Assembly: GCA_023333565.1 (NCBI GenBank)
Contig: JAJKFH010000227.1
Location: 434,001 to 498,000, forward strand
Length of the DNA stretch: 64,000 bases
Direction of reading: 5' to 3'
From: Puffinus mauretanicus
Taxonomy: Eukaryota; Chordata; Aves; Procellariiformes; Procellariidae
Below, piece by piece: positions 13,677 through 28,600 of the stretch. How positions within the stretch are numbered: the first letter of the stretch is position 1; each line of letters opens with the position of its first letter. Made by a program: the position numbers and the translations under genes. The notes beneath the pieces are model-generated. The model made no database searches, was not told the origin of the DNA, and saw only the letters and a list, made by a program, of their open reading frames with translations.

Positions 13677-16600
13677 CTGCAGACAAAAGGAGAGAAAAAA
13701 AATTCATGAGTTTTGTCATGACTGACAATGAGAAGTTTGAGTGAAAGAACAGCTCATGCCTTTTACTTGATGTCAAGTGAAGACTAGGGATTCTGAGAAT
13801 TAACTGATACACATAGACCAAAAAAAAAAAAAAAAAAAAAATCACCCTGCCAGTAATAGGTTAGTGTCGTGGTTTAACCCTAGCCAGCAACTAAACACCA
13901 CACTGGCGCTCACTCACTCCCCCCTCTCTCTGGTGGGATGGGGGAGAAAATCAGGAGAGTAAAAGAGAAAACTCGTGGATTGAGACAAGAACAGTTTAAT
14001 AATTGAAATAAAATAAAGTAAAATAGTAATAATAATTAAAAAAATATACAAAGCAAGTGATGCATGATGCAATTGCTCACTACCCGCTGACCAATGCCCA
14101 GCCAGTCCCCAAGCAGCGATTGCTGCCCCCCAGCCAACTCCGCCCAGTTTATATACTGAGCATGACATCACATGGTATGGAATACCCCTTCGGCCAGTTT
14201 AGGTCAGCTGTCCTGGCTATGCTCCCTCCCAGCTTCTTGTGCACCTGGCAGAGTATGGGAAGCTGAAAAGTCCTTGACTTAGTGTAAACACTACTTAGCA
14301 ACAACTAAAACATTAGTGTGTTACCAATATTCTTCTCATACTAAATCCAAACCACAGCACTACACCAGCTACTAGGAAGAAAATTAACTCTACCCCAGCC
14401 GAAACCAGGATAGTTAGTGACTAGAAAGCACTTGGAGAACCAAGAAAATTTTAACACTGACTAAATTAGAGTCCACACACATAATCTATTTAAAAGTACT
14501 TATACAGTACTTACCAACACTACGTTTTGGTATATCATTTTATAGGCAGAAATAAACAAATACAATCACATGCCATAAAGAAGTTATTCAGAAGAATACG
14601 ATTATTTTTTAAAAAAATAAACATGTAGGTTTCCAAAACCTTTTAAATACCATTTTTTTCATACGCAACTATCTTTTTTTTGAATCAAGTGCAGTTTATT
14701 ATTTCAGTCTATTGTAAAATCAGGAGAGGTACAACTTCTAGATTTTTATGGAAAGAAGTATTTCCTGAAGTTTTGAAAAAGGTTCTTTATACAGGTCAGC
14801 TACTTTTCATGCTATTCTGAAACTATAAACTACACTGATAAAATAGCAAGTTAAGAAATACATACTTACAGTATAAAAATTAATCACAGTTTAATAATTG
14901 TTTTAACATAATAAAGCTTCTCCTCTACTCCTACTAATTTATGAGTAAAAGCTATTAACTACGTAATCATGTAAAGCAAAACATACACAAGGAAAACTGT
15001 GTGTTAGTTTTGGGGCACACCAACATGAGGAATAGAGAAGGTTATTAAACTCACTGTCACTTGGAATTACCAAAATGACATCGAAGTCAACCCTACTGAA
15101 GGAGTAGGGGGGCAAGGAACAGAGAGAAGACAAAGCAGAACTGTAAGAATCACAGTGTTGTTTTAACTACTGTTGATAGACGAAGCAGTGGTAAGAACGG
15201 AGACATTTATCAACATTGCAGAAGCATCCTAATGTCAACAGAAAATTGTCTTTAAATGACTACAAAACACATTTTTTCTACTTTGAGTATTACCCAGATA
15301 ACCATTAAAAAGTCATCATCGCTCAGATGCTACCTTAGACTAGCAAATGTTAATGGAACGCATGCTGCTAGGTTGTCTGAATTGCACCTGTGCTGTGGCA
15401 TCCTCAGGTACCGCTGTGCTCCACACAACGCTGCCATCTGCATTCTGTTTCATGAGGATGCAGAAGCCAGGGAATTCAGGCCTGGCATACCTCCGTTACA
15501 GATTGGAGCACTAAGCCAAACACCATTTCTAATAACTTTGATAACTGAAATAATATTCAGCTGGTTATTTACAACATCTTTTTCCTTCCGATACAGAGCT
15601 TCCCAAATAGCTTATTGCTGTTTTGCTGGCCTCCAGCACTATGATACACCCAGCCAGCTCAGATCTACCACCTCTTCAGTTTTGTGACTTACAACTACAT
15701 AAACTAACCAACCTCACTTGCTCCCCTTATCTGAAGTTCTTGACTATTACACAGATATGTAAGCCAAAGAATTCTTTTGGGACCAGACAGGAAGAAAAAA
15801 GGCAGACCAAGTTACAAAGAAACACACCGTTTCATCTCCCTAGAGAACTGGATAAAGAAAAAAGCAAATTATTTTATAAAAACACTCATTTCTGTATCTT
15901 ATTGAACAAAACAACCATTTTTGTAATCAGAGCACCCAGGAGATCCTGACTGTGTCATATTCTCAACTGCTATAGCTACCATGGTCACATAATGCAATAC
16001 TAGTAAAGCATTGTTCTCCAGTGACTTTTTCCAAGTCTCCACTAAAGGACATGACAATATTTTAAAGAGTAATTCTGAAGCATAAGTCTGTAACAAGATC
16101 TGTGAAATACAACTATCAGGTTGCATCGCATATGCATTTCATAAAAGAAAAAATATTCTTTGTAAATCTATGGAAAGAGATGTCTATGGAAGGCAATTTC
16201 TGCTGATATCTTAGACCTTTTTGTACAATTTTAGAGAATACAGCATTTATAAAACAAAATAGTTTTTTAGGGTTGTGCTCTGACTGTGGACCATGACTAC
16301 AAGAGGCATGGATATAGAAAATACGTTTGAATTAAAAGAACGTTTCTTGGAGTAGACAGTTCAGCCTTTTTAGAAAAAGTTTCCCCTCTGCTTTTGAAAA
16401 AGAGAGCAATGACCACAGTAAATTAAAAAAAAAAAAAATATTTGGGGGCAGAAAAAGATCAAAAATTAGAACAGAACAAAGCAACTCCACAGACTTCAAA
16501 AATCTTTCCCTTCCCACGCTAAATGCTTTCCCATGGATACAAAGACTATTTATCCACAAATCAATTCAAAATAACTTCATAAAATTTGAATACAGAATCA

Positions 16601-19600
16601 AATGTACTCACTAAATCTTCCTTTGATCACCTTTCATTTGCCTCCTTGTAGGGTTTCTCAATCAAGGAGTATACCTAATCATCACATCTGGAATCCACTT
16701 TTCTTTAAAGCAGCAGGATCTTAATTAGCATGGCAGAGGAGAGTTATGCTCAGATGCCCCCTTGTCAGCTACACTCTCCTTGATTCAACACTAGCTCTCA
16801 CCAAAGACAACACAACTAGCACAAAATCACAGATCTCCTGGAGAAGGAGGAGGGAGAAAGATGGCACAGAAGTGAATTTTTTAAAGGCTACTGGTAAAAT
16901 ACTTCAAGATATTTGTTCCTGAAGAAAAAGCTGATAGCTTTCAGTTTTGTCAAGATGGTAACGAGCAGCATCACTTGCTACCTTCATTTCTCCATCACGC
17001 ACTGAAAGCTGACCAGTGGCAACTCTACTGTGACCGGCCGTAGCTTAGCTGCTGAGACAATCTGCTGTCAAGTAATGTGACCTTTTGCATGTCAGCTCTT
17101 ACTGTGGCTAGATGAATTTCTGCCCAGAAGGGAGGGCCACAACTCCTGTCTGAAGATTCAATGACCCAGTACCCTTCTGCCTGTCCACACAATAATGATG
17201 GATGACAACTCAGGAACTGTCTAAGATGTGATAGACCTGCAAATGAACCTTAACGTACAGAAACACAAACCTGTAATCTATAAGGAGAAGTACCCTTTTC
17301 ATGTCAGCATCCTTAAGCAGCAGCAAGCTCCCCCAAAAGACACTGGATTTCAAAATGGGGTTTCATTCTTCTACATCTTCATTCCCTGTTGTGCTTTAAA
17401 GTTCATCTTTAGTCCATAACACAGAGAACACAAGAATCAGTAAAAGTTTTCAAATTAATGACCTATTAGTGAGAAATCCTAGATGTGCTGCTAGAGGGAG
17501 TACAGATGTTACTATTGTGCGGTGGGGGTGAAAAAGAAGAAAAAAAAAAAAGGAGAAAAAGAAAAAGGTTGTTAGAGGCTATTTTCCTCTAGGTAGGGAT
17601 TCAAGGAATACAGGATGTGTTTCTTTTTGACCCGAAGATGGGATTACATTCCTTAAAGGTTTTCCTTTTTTTCCTAACAATATTAGTCCTCCTATAAAAG
17701 ATAGTACCTTTGAGAATATATTGCTTAGGTCTCTTTCATGAATTCTTCACAGATGTTTGGGGTTAAAACCCGAGACGGGAAGAAGGAAAGTAATGTTGAA
17801 ATTTGAGAAGCAAAAACTCTTCTTTCAGGTAAAAGGAAAAACTGATTGGACCAAGAGAAAAGGCTGCTTACCACACAGTCAAATCTGGAAGTCTTCTGCA
17901 CCATCTCTGCTAACAAAGCACAGTGTTTGAAAATACTATTTTGCTACTGGACAGAGCTAACGCACAGGGCTTTTCACACAGGAGCTGAGCCATGCCCATT
18001 GCTTCGATAGGGTAACAATTCCGATCTCACAGCTTGCAGAGCCAAGAGTGTAACAATGCACCATACACAATAACAAAAGTGAGAATGAACGATTTCTTCC
18101 CATATTTAGGTATTAATAACAACAACTGCAAAGTTCCTAATTAAGTAACTGACATTTTGCTTCCTTGTGATGTTGACTGCTCTTTGTGTATCATTCACTT
18201 TCAGGACTGACCTCTTCACCAAGCCCAACCCAAAATATTTATCAGGAAGTTAGTAGCTCCTACTCTATCAATAAATACAAAATGTGAAATTGTGCATATT
18301 TTTTACTTCTTAGGACAGATAAGACATGGGAAAGTGACCTCATTTTGAAGCTGCAGTACAGACTACTACATATCTGATAAATGCTTGAGTTTAGGAGCTT
18401 ATCTGAGGCAGCCATTTCTTGTAGAAAAATAAATAGATGCAGCAAAGTGTGCACATTTATGTTGTTGCTAAATTGATGTGCTAGTTTCTAAGGCTATTGG
18501 TGGAGATCCATTAATGTTTATTTTCTTGTCAGAAACCCACACACCATTAAGAAACAGCTGCTCATTTTGTTTGGGGTAGATTTCTGGTTTTGGTCGTCTT
18601 TTAGTCTGTTTTTTTTCATTGCAGAAGAGTGCAGATTTCTCCTATTATCCATATCTCATCTGAAACCATCTTGCACTCTGAAAGCTGTAGTCCAAGGTCA
18701 CATTTTTCATCAATGAAAGCAGAGCCTGTTTTGGAAATTATGATCTCCCCAGGTCACCTAGATCAAATTAAGGTAGCAATTATCAACAGCCCAACCAGAA
18801 AGCTAAAATCTGCCACCAATTGTTAAGCATTCTATTGAGTCACATAGTAGCTATCAGTTTTCTCCCCCAAATGCCACAGGCTATAAAATTCTAAGCAGTT
18901 TTCTCAAAGGCTTCACCACAGTTATCTGTGTCTGTCATCTGCAGACTGAATTGCTATGATGTACCTTCTGCGGAGCTACAGACCATTTAGAGTGGCTATA
19001 AACACATTCTGAATTAAATGTCTGTCTAATGAGAAATCTATCTGTCTACGCATTCACCAGCACCTATCAGCTTGCTAGAAATGCATCTGGCTGCTTGTTT
19101 TCCAGCACCCAATTTGGGGTTTGTTTGTTTTCTTACTAGTTGTCTGAAATTGTTTCAAAATCCAATTCGTTTCTGGGAACAATACAAGCTTAAATTTAAG
19201 ACATACAAGAGATTACTTCTGTTGTCTGCTCCCTGCTTTATATACATTAATATAACCGAGAGACTACACAGAATGCATAGGTAGCCTACTCTCAGATTTG
19301 TACAGGGAGAACTGAGACCAAAGTGGTATCAGTGGACTAATGAATTCATCCCACTGCTTGCCCCAAAATAATCCAAACAGGAGATGCTCAGATAACAATA
19401 GAAGGCCATTTATAAAACCTTTCTGAATTATTTGTGTAGCAAACTTTTGTGAAGCAACTACCAAAAAAAGAAAAATCTATTTAGAGCAGCATACTTTCTC
19501 CCAGGATGCCTTTTGTATGTGACACAAACTACATCCCTAAGGTGCTATTCTGATCTCCATTATATTGCTCACCTTTACCCAATTGTATTACAATACCTGT

Positions 19601-22600
19601 GCCAAATGTCAAATCATAGTATCTAGGTAGTTATTAAGGATTCAAACTGCTAACTGTGCACATATAAAGAGATGAAACTGAGGACCCATTTCTGTGACTC
19701 AACTTCATACGTCCTCCATCTGCTTAAATTAGTGAAAGACTCAAAAGCAGGGGCCATTAACTTCTATGCAGTGCCTCAAACTAACAGTGCTTAACGTTGA
19801 GGGTTGTAATCTTCGCCAGAGCCTCTACTGCTGCCGTTTTCCTAACGGTCCTAATAAAAACCCATTTGCAAGAAATACTTTCATGAGGGAATCTGTACTT
19901 GACATTCTTTGAAGGTGAGAGTGCTACCCTACCCATGTTCATGTTTAGCAGTGTATGTAACCAGTTCAGGTGAATTAGTAAGAAGATTTCTAAAAAATTA
20001 AGCTCTATCTTAACTGTCCATTTATGAGATTTTCTTTTAAGGAATCTAGTACCAACTGAATTTATAGACATAACTTTATAGTGTAGATACCTGCTAGATC
20101 AATGCTGCAGTACAGTTTTTAAAAATCTTGCCAAATAAAAGCTTCTATGGTAGGAAAAAAGTGACTATTAGCATATTTCTAACTTAGTGCATGTCTTTTT
20201 CTGATCTAATGATATACATTCATGACAGGTCCAATTTGGAGTTTTCCTTATGAAGAATGTCAGATGAGAATTCAGTTTTGAGGTTACAATGGCACTTACA
20301 AGTAGAAGTGTCAGAGCAGGTTAAGTTAAGGCAAAGTCACATAAAGGAGCATAAATTTTACTACACATGAATTTTACTAGAGGATAAAAAAAGTTGTAAG
20401 AGTTTGCAGTCCTTGGGAAAATACGAATCTGCAGATCAAACAGATGTCCACAAAAGTTAACTCAAACAAATGGCAAGTTATAAAAGTGTATTAATCATCA
20501 ATGATTCAAATATAATGAAAAACAAAATCCTCAACCTCTTCAAATGGTCTCCTCTTCCCAAAGCATTTTAGTATCAGTTAAATTAAAGAGAGTCTCAATT
20601 TATGTAACCTGGAACACTTTAAATAAAGATTTGTTTATTGCAAAGCCATGCAAAGGCTATATAAAAAAGCCTCTTCCTATCAGAGACCTCAACTATCTAT
20701 CTTTACAAAGGCTGCTGGAAGCTTGCTTAATGAGATGTAATTTTTGACCCAAGATTTTTTTGCTGAGGCTATATTGTTTCAGCTGCTGTCACCAAGTCAG
20801 CACTACTGCTATACCATTTGTCCCTTTTAAAGTAAGTGACTATAATGCTGCTCGAAAGAATTATGTCCAACCTGAACACAGACAACCTTGCAAAGTCCTT
20901 TGCTTACTCCTGACCAGAGAGAAAGAGAGCGCATGTGTGCAATTAATGCCCTGAAGTAGGAATTCCAGAATTTTGGGAGACAGGTAAAACAGGCTGCCGA
21001 GAGTATTACTCATGATATGCCCTGCCTTTGCCCTGAACAATCTAACTTTGTACAAATTTCACAGTGTAAGTATTTTGAAGCTGAAATACACAGGGCTTCT
21101 CTCCACTGAAGGGTGAATTCCACTGAGAAGGGAGTCACAACGTTTAAAACAAAAGCTGAATGACTAGGCATTACAGAAGTGCATCAAATAATTCTGATAA
21201 CAACAGTATGATTTAGGGTCACTTCACAGACGTATCGTATATAATAGGAGATGTTTCTTGCAGAATTCAAGACAAAAAATTCAAGAACAACACTTTGGAA
21301 TGAAGAGGAAGAAAGCATGAAGGAGTGGGAAGAAAGTGGGAAGAAGAGAAAAGAAAAAAATATTAGCGACATTAAAGAGTGGAAGAAAAACTATTAGAGA
21401 ACCACATCCATCATGGATAAACACTCCTGGATTATCCTTCTTATCTTTTTTAGCCCTACAGTGGTAACCCAACAAGGTTTATCATCAAGAAAAGGAACGG
21501 TGTAGAGACAATACATGGAGGTGGTTGTACCGTTTTTTTATATATATATATAAAAAAAAATATATATAAAAACATACATATAAAATAAATGTAAATAGGC
21601 AGTTCAAGTTTTGCTACAACTTCATAGCCAACTAAATACATGTCTAATTTGCCATATAAAACCTTACTAATAACAGCATAAAGCAGTGTATGAAGTTTAA
21701 GTAGGGAGGAAGACCTCCATCTTCGGCATTGTATGGAAAGCACTTAGCTTTTGATATTAAATAAGTTATTTAAGCTTGAGGCAATAATTTTATGATTAGA
21801 ATGTATTTAAAGGCATCTCAGCCAAAGTGTTTCCTATTCATCATGTATTTGATGAAGAACACTGAAGAAGGGCTGGATTTTACAACACTGAAATGTAGAA
21901 ACTTTGTCCTATAAGAAACACATTCTTCTATTGGACACATCGAATTTTTGAACTTGCACGTAGGTTATCTAAGTATGGTATGTCTATTTTCCTTTATAAC
22001 TCACTCATGACTTTTCTAGTGTTGCAAGCAATTAAGTGATGGACAAATACGTTGTCAATAGGGTTATTTTATGAGAGTAACTCAATTATCCAGAAATTAT
22101 TCTTCAAATGTGACATCAGATAACTGCATGAATTTATTCCAATTTCCTCTCAGTCAAGATCAGACAGATGGCACAACCTAATTATACCTGGACTACTGCA
22201 CTTTAGACAATTAATCTAAAAGCCATTCTGAAAGCAAGAAGCAACAAAATTCAGCCAAAATATCAATTAAAAATAAAATAAAATAAAAAAACTTCAGGGC
22301 AGCCAGCTATGATTCAGTAGTTGACTAATCAATCATTTTGTAGTAGTAGAAATTTGGTGCATCCAATTTTAAGTTATTTTTGTAAGTAGAACTGAAGTTC
22401 TAAATCACAGACAATTTTCGAGACATCATTACTAATCCAGATGTTGGAACAATGAATATAAACACAAGTAATGATCATTACTTTTAAGTGGTAGCTTTGT
22501 TAATAATTTAAGTAGTAAAGACTATTAAATAAAATAATGTACTCAACACAGAAATGCGACTGTCTCTTTCACACCACTCTGTATATAAATTAATGAATTT

Positions 22601-25600
22601 TCATTCCTTTCTCCAGTTGCTTGGAAGAGGGTTCTACAAGAAAAAGTCCTAAAACTATTAACAATAATCACATAGCATGCAATGACAATATATATATTCA
22701 TAGAACTGATTTGCATAAAGTAGCTGATTCCTGGGACTTTCAAATGTTAAAGACATCTTCTTTACTGTATTGCAAAAAATGCTTGGGCAAAGAAATCTCT
22801 CTCTTTTTTTTTTTAATAGACATATTCAAGGCAAGTATGCAAACTGCACACATAACCAGTGGCAATTCAATATAACAAACAAGAAAATGAATTAATTAAT
22901 GTACAAGAAGTATTTTTGTTACTGGAGCAGGTGTAAGATTTTGAAAAAGGAACAGTCAGGTACATTGAAGAGAGAAAATGTTGATCAGGGGCCTGGAAGG
23001 GAGCCTGTTAGCATCCATTACAATGCCCCAGCCACTCAACTGAGAGACAGTAGTGAATCACATAATACACTACATTGCAAAATACAGCTATGTGAAAGCT
23101 ACCTTCAACAGAAATGTACTAATTTGACTTTTAAGCAACCTATGCACATGATTAGGCAAACACAAGTAATTCGTGCAGTACATGTCAAATATGTAACGGC
23201 ATCTACATCTGGCAGACATTAACCAACAGCAGAAAATGTTCTTCCAACTCTTTACACATCTTCAAAGGTTGATCTGGTAAGAAGCTACAAGTGTAGGGGA
23301 AGACCTAGCAGCTCCTTGTCTTGAGCAATGACACAAAATGGAAACTAAAACAGCAATGTAAGGGGAGCACATTGGCCAAACAGTATCTTAAGTACACCCT
23401 GCCACACCCACCTGCAGCTCTTTTACAACCCGCTTGATGAGGTAAGTCCCAAGTTCCACACCTTGCAGTCCCTGCTGAGTCAAACTGATTGAGTAGAAAA
23501 TTGCTGTTGTAATTTTGTCTGTATCTTCTGTTTCTAAAGGCGGCACTTCTTTCACTATGGCCTGGGAAAATAAGAATTGGGGGAAAAAAAAGTTAGTATT
23601 AGTTATTATCATCATTATGGGGGAGGCGGCCTTTCTTTTTAACTTTCAAATGTGTTAATGCTTTTCCCCACTGTTTTATTCATTACCCTCTGTGAGAAAC
23701 AACAAAAATGTAATCAAAAAGTAGAAAGTAGAGCTGCGTACGCATAGCAACCAAATATTCCCAAATTATAAAGAATTACAGATTTTAAAAGAAGTACATT
23801 GCAATTTGAGCACTTTGCTGTGTTCTAAATGCATCAGTGACTGTACCTGGATGCTGCTGGAGATATCACTGGTTAGTGCCACGTGCAAGACTATCAACGG
23901 TTCTCCTGGGATTGCACAGTGAGAAAAAAAGTAGCATCTTCTATATGACCCAACTCGACGCTTCATATCAACCCAGTTTCTAACAGGATGCACAGCTTCA
24001 GAACTCATTAAGAAAATAAAAGAAAGTAAAGTTATATAATTTTTTTTCATTTAAAAACAGAGGTCAGCTGCCAACCCTACAAGCTCAGTACTTTTCCCAC
24101 TGATGTCAGTGACAAAACTCTCCAATCAAAAAAGGAGAATCAGGCTGTAAGTGAAAAAAGTAAAATTCATCAGCAAACTGCAACAAAATAGATTGTAAAA
24201 CCGTATTGCATACCCATTCTCTCTAGTTTTCTTTGTCATATGCTTATTACGTATCTGAGATTTCACTTGCACTTTCTGTTCAGTATAGGATATCTGACTG
24301 AGATGATTAAGTCATTGAGATGACTTCGTTTTCCCAAGCTACAAAGTAGTCTGTTAGCACTCCCACAGCCATGTCTTCAACCAATCATTAAAAATATTCT
24401 TTTCTATTACATATTGAAAGTCAAGTGTTTGCCAAAATACCTTGAAGATTAAATATTATAACTACTTTTATTTTGAAAATTTAGCTTGTATAAGATCTCT
24501 TTCTTTGCCTCATCAACATTTAAGTCATGTACTTTCATAACTCTTTAGAGATTCATTTTTCTTCAAGCTTTTTATATAACAAAATGCCACACAACATAAC
24601 TTTGATTCAGTGATCTTCAACTTCACCACTACAACTTCGAATATTTGACAGAAATTCAGAAACAAATGTTGCAGATTTTAAGGAATGTTTCTAAAAACCA
24701 AGGTGCTCTCTTCACATATAGTTTACAAGGGATTCTGTGCACCTCACCAGTTCCAGCCAGGAAAGGGAGCCTCACTACATTAGAAGTAAAACATGCTCTC
24801 AAGTGTTGGGCACCTCATGCTGCATCAGACTTAAATATTGATTCTCCACCAACACTGCTGGTGTAGACTGAGGGGAGAAGGTGGCAGTGGTGACAGAGGC
24901 AGCAGCAGCAGCAGCACCTGTGGGAGGAAAGGGAGTGCGAGAACGCAGTGCTGCAAGAATCTGGGTTTGTAGGAAAAGTAACAGCAGCACCTCTGGGAAT
25001 GTGGGAAGTGTAACTGAGAAAGGTGGAAGAAAAGAGAGCAGTCTACAAGTGCAGGATGTGAGCTAAAGGATCAAATTATAGGACAAATGATCCCCTTTAC
25101 CATTTACTTAATTCAGTTTTTAAAGTGTGCTCTTTAAAACTATTCCTTAATTGTACTTTGCCTATGGTTCAATATTGAAAAGCAGTGTTTTGAAAATAGT
25201 GGATCTGTGCAGTCACAAGCATTTCATCATCTTTTCATCAACGAGCATTAGCAACTTTTAGCACTTACTCACTAATTTTCTGGAGTACTTCACAAGGTGA
25301 TTGCCAAGTGACTCGTTCCAAGTTTAGGAATCCTGTCGAGAACCACTCTGAAAGCATGTTCTTTAGAACTCCATTCATTTCCTGCAAACAGAAGAAAGAT
25401 GAACTCACCTGCTAAATAAGCTAGGTAGAACATACGAATGTGAGTAAAGATAACCTTGATTATTTCAAACTACAACACTGGGAAGTTCAAGGAAACTAAT
25501 GCATCTGTTTGAGAAGATTAACCACATAATAGTTCAGCTTTCCTTACACAGGACTAAAACAACGAAAAATGTTTAAAGACACTGCCTACAGTAAACTGCA

Positions 25601-28600
25601 GACAGGGAAATGGAAGAGAATGCCAAACAATGTAGACGAATAGCAGACAATAAATAGAAGTATTTGAGCAGTCTTGACAATAAGGCTGCAGTTGCACAGG
25701 TACTCACATTTAAATACCATGAAAAAAAATCATGGGAAATTTGATGAAAACAAGGACTTGAATTTCACTATAATATTCTACATCTGAATCTCTTCTGAGT
25801 ATTCAGCACTTCATGCCTTAGGAAGACTATTAGTACTAGCTTATTAATATAAGAAAGCAACTCACCAAATTAAAAATTTCCACATCCTTACCATATTTTA
25901 TTAGTCTTCTCTACTTTATTAAACATTTTTTCCATTGCTCTTTATGAGACATACAGAACAGCTATTTACTCCTGCACATTCTGCACATTCTCCTGCATGA
26001 TTAACACATGGACCTTTCTACTTTTAACAGATCTCCAAGGCATGTAACATATCTACTGGAGGTGACTGGAACCCATACAGGCACATTTAGGGATTAGTAA
26101 ACTACAAAAATGCTTCAGTTTGGACTTTAGAATGGATTGTATAATTCAGCACAGGAGCTGCACATGCCCACTCAGGATGATAAATTAGAAAATTAGTATC
26201 TTTGGACAGGATGCAGATAAAACTTTACAGAATTTTTCTTCTCTACAGGTACGGATATTTTTGAGCAAGAAAAACAAAAGCAGCAGCATAAGACTACAGA
26301 ACTCAAAAATCACAACAGATTTGGAACAGTATGATACTGTAATATCAAATATTTTCAGAAACATTCATTGTAATAATGAATTTTATATTCCCTACTAACT
26401 TCCTGTTGCCTGTATTGTTAAAGATTTTCCTGTCTAAAATTCTTTGAGTTTACAAAGCATTCTTGAACTCAGCACAGCATGAATATCCCTTAAAGAGATT
26501 CTAGAGCTTATGTTTGTTTCTTACATTTGATTTATATACAGGACACAGTGTGATACCAGCACCAACTTACCAACAGCCTGATCAGAAATGCAGGCTTACC
26601 TGAAACTAACTTAATAACCATTTATTTAAAAACAACAACTCTTCACCTTCTATTCAGACCTTTATTAAGTAGCCACTGCTGTACATAAAATAGACAAAAA
26701 TTATCCTGCAATGTACTTTAGCTTCCTACATTTAAGCAAAACAACAGGAAAAAAAAAAATCTATCCAGAAAACACTTACTACTTAAAGCATCTTCCCAAA
26801 GCTGAGATGTAGTCTCAGGACTTTCATAAAAAAGCAAAAATATTTCCTATTTTAACCTAACAAAGTTGAAAGCTGTAGAGGCACTTGTCAAAGAGACACA
26901 CATCAAAGAAGGTTCCTGGTGGCCAAAGTAATGGCTACAAGTATTCCAAGATTAAAAAAAAGGACAGTTTTATTCTTCAATTCAATATACTAGAAGAACT
27001 AAAATTTTCAAACCCTGACTATGCTTGCAGCCAACTGTGATCAGATATTTAAATCTACACCAATCCACCCAAACTTACAATTAAATTAACTCCTCCCATA
27101 AAAACTCCTAGAGTAAAGTTGATGGTAATGACCACAGTCATGGAGTTTGCAAGGTAAATTCATAACAAATCCTAGCTCTTTTCCATACTTGAAGTGCCAA
27201 GTCAAATTTTCCTTCAGTTTCCCTTTTTCCTATCTACTCCTTCTATGCTTACTAAGTTGTGTTAGTGAAATACATAGGCTTTTGTTTGGCAGCTATCTTT
27301 ATTTATGCAGAAATGGCTACTATACTAATGATCTAGAAGAAAACAGCCATTCATCTGCATAGAACAATTCTGTCATGCATGAAAATTTCATGCTATCTTT
27401 CTAATTTTTTTCAGTAGCATCCTCAAATATATAAGAGAAGAAGAGCTTACTTATTGAAGCATAAATTGACATATATTTCAAATAGTGAAAATGTCAATTG
27501 CACTGTTCCAAATACAGGGAGTATCCACGAATCTTCCATGAGGTCAACTCTCCCAAGCTTTGTAAATTAGTTTTTTGTTGGTCTTTCTCAGTAAAGCCCT
27601 CTTTCAGTAATATAATAAACTGTGCTGAAAGTCTGCTGGCAAATTGTACTCCCACCTTGCACTTGTACCACAAGGCTGAACAAAGCCTGCACATGCTAGT
27701 CAAAAAAAAAGTTGTTAAATGAATATCAAACTGGAGTAATACAACCAAAATTCACCTTAAGTACATTTATAGGGCAAGCAATTCCCACTGGAAAACAATG
27801 GAAGCCACATAATGCATGGCATAAAAAGAAACCTCTGAAAAAAACACACGTATGTGACTATCTGCAACAAGTACCACTGAAGAACTGAAAGAAATGAAGG
27901 ATCACATTAAACAAAATCCACCCTAGGAATGGATAGTCTTCACAATTTTTCTCTGATGCTTTGATGTTCCTACCTTCTCTGTCTCAAGGTAACACTATCC
28001 TACACAACAGTAGCTGAGGGCGGAGGGGAGTAACATAATAGATGACACTAAAAAGGACCTGATTACCTACGTCAAAACTTTGCAACTAGGATAGTTAAGA
28101 GGGGCATATGCAGTATACCTTCCCCTGCGTAATAAATGAATCTATTGAACATTTATAGTAAGCTTGATGATTTGGGGGGCTTACCGGACACATATGTTAA
28201 ATCTGTGCTGCCTTACTACCTCGAAAGAGCAGACTATTTCTATAATATGACATTACTGTGAAAAATGCATAATTACTGTTGGCTCAAGGCACTTCAACAC
28301 TTGACACACTGACAATACATCACTCAACTGCATTTAGAGTAGCTGTAATCTATACTGGCAAAACCATTTTTGCTGATGCTTCTGGGCTAGTGGATTAAAG
28401 AGAAAGAAGCAGGTAAAACAAGCTGTACCAAAAAGAGTCCAGAATTATCTGCGTAACAGCCTCTACAAAAAAGGGCTCTTTTTGGCACGGCTAAGTCATG
28501 CAGGAATTGCAAATCCTGGGCAGTACAATTGCAGGTACTGGCCTGCAACCTCAACGAGGCTCACATCAGCAACAGTTTTATTGGGAAAAGCTGAATTTTA

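Larger units (their letters stand above)
13677..23411 (-). other. MLYCD intron 4
   Basis: This 9.7-kb intron has a GTGGGT donor and a TTTTGTCTGCAG acceptor. It contains a solo LTR (13865-14412), a long A run beside it, a TA-rich palindrome near 21.55 kb and an AAAAT-type short repeat near 22.27 kb. The remainder is AT-rich with no recognised exon. Confidence 0.9.

Noticed and set aside
15256..15687. 143-codon + ORF in intron 4
   Set aside because: It is antisense to the gene, has no recognised motif or codon pattern, and no splice context supports it.
28520..28555. Similarity to 60786-60820 (ACAATTGCA... GGCCTGCAACCT in both)
   Set aside because: About 24 of 30 bases match, but a match of this quality is expected about once by chance in a window of this size, and the flanks do not align.
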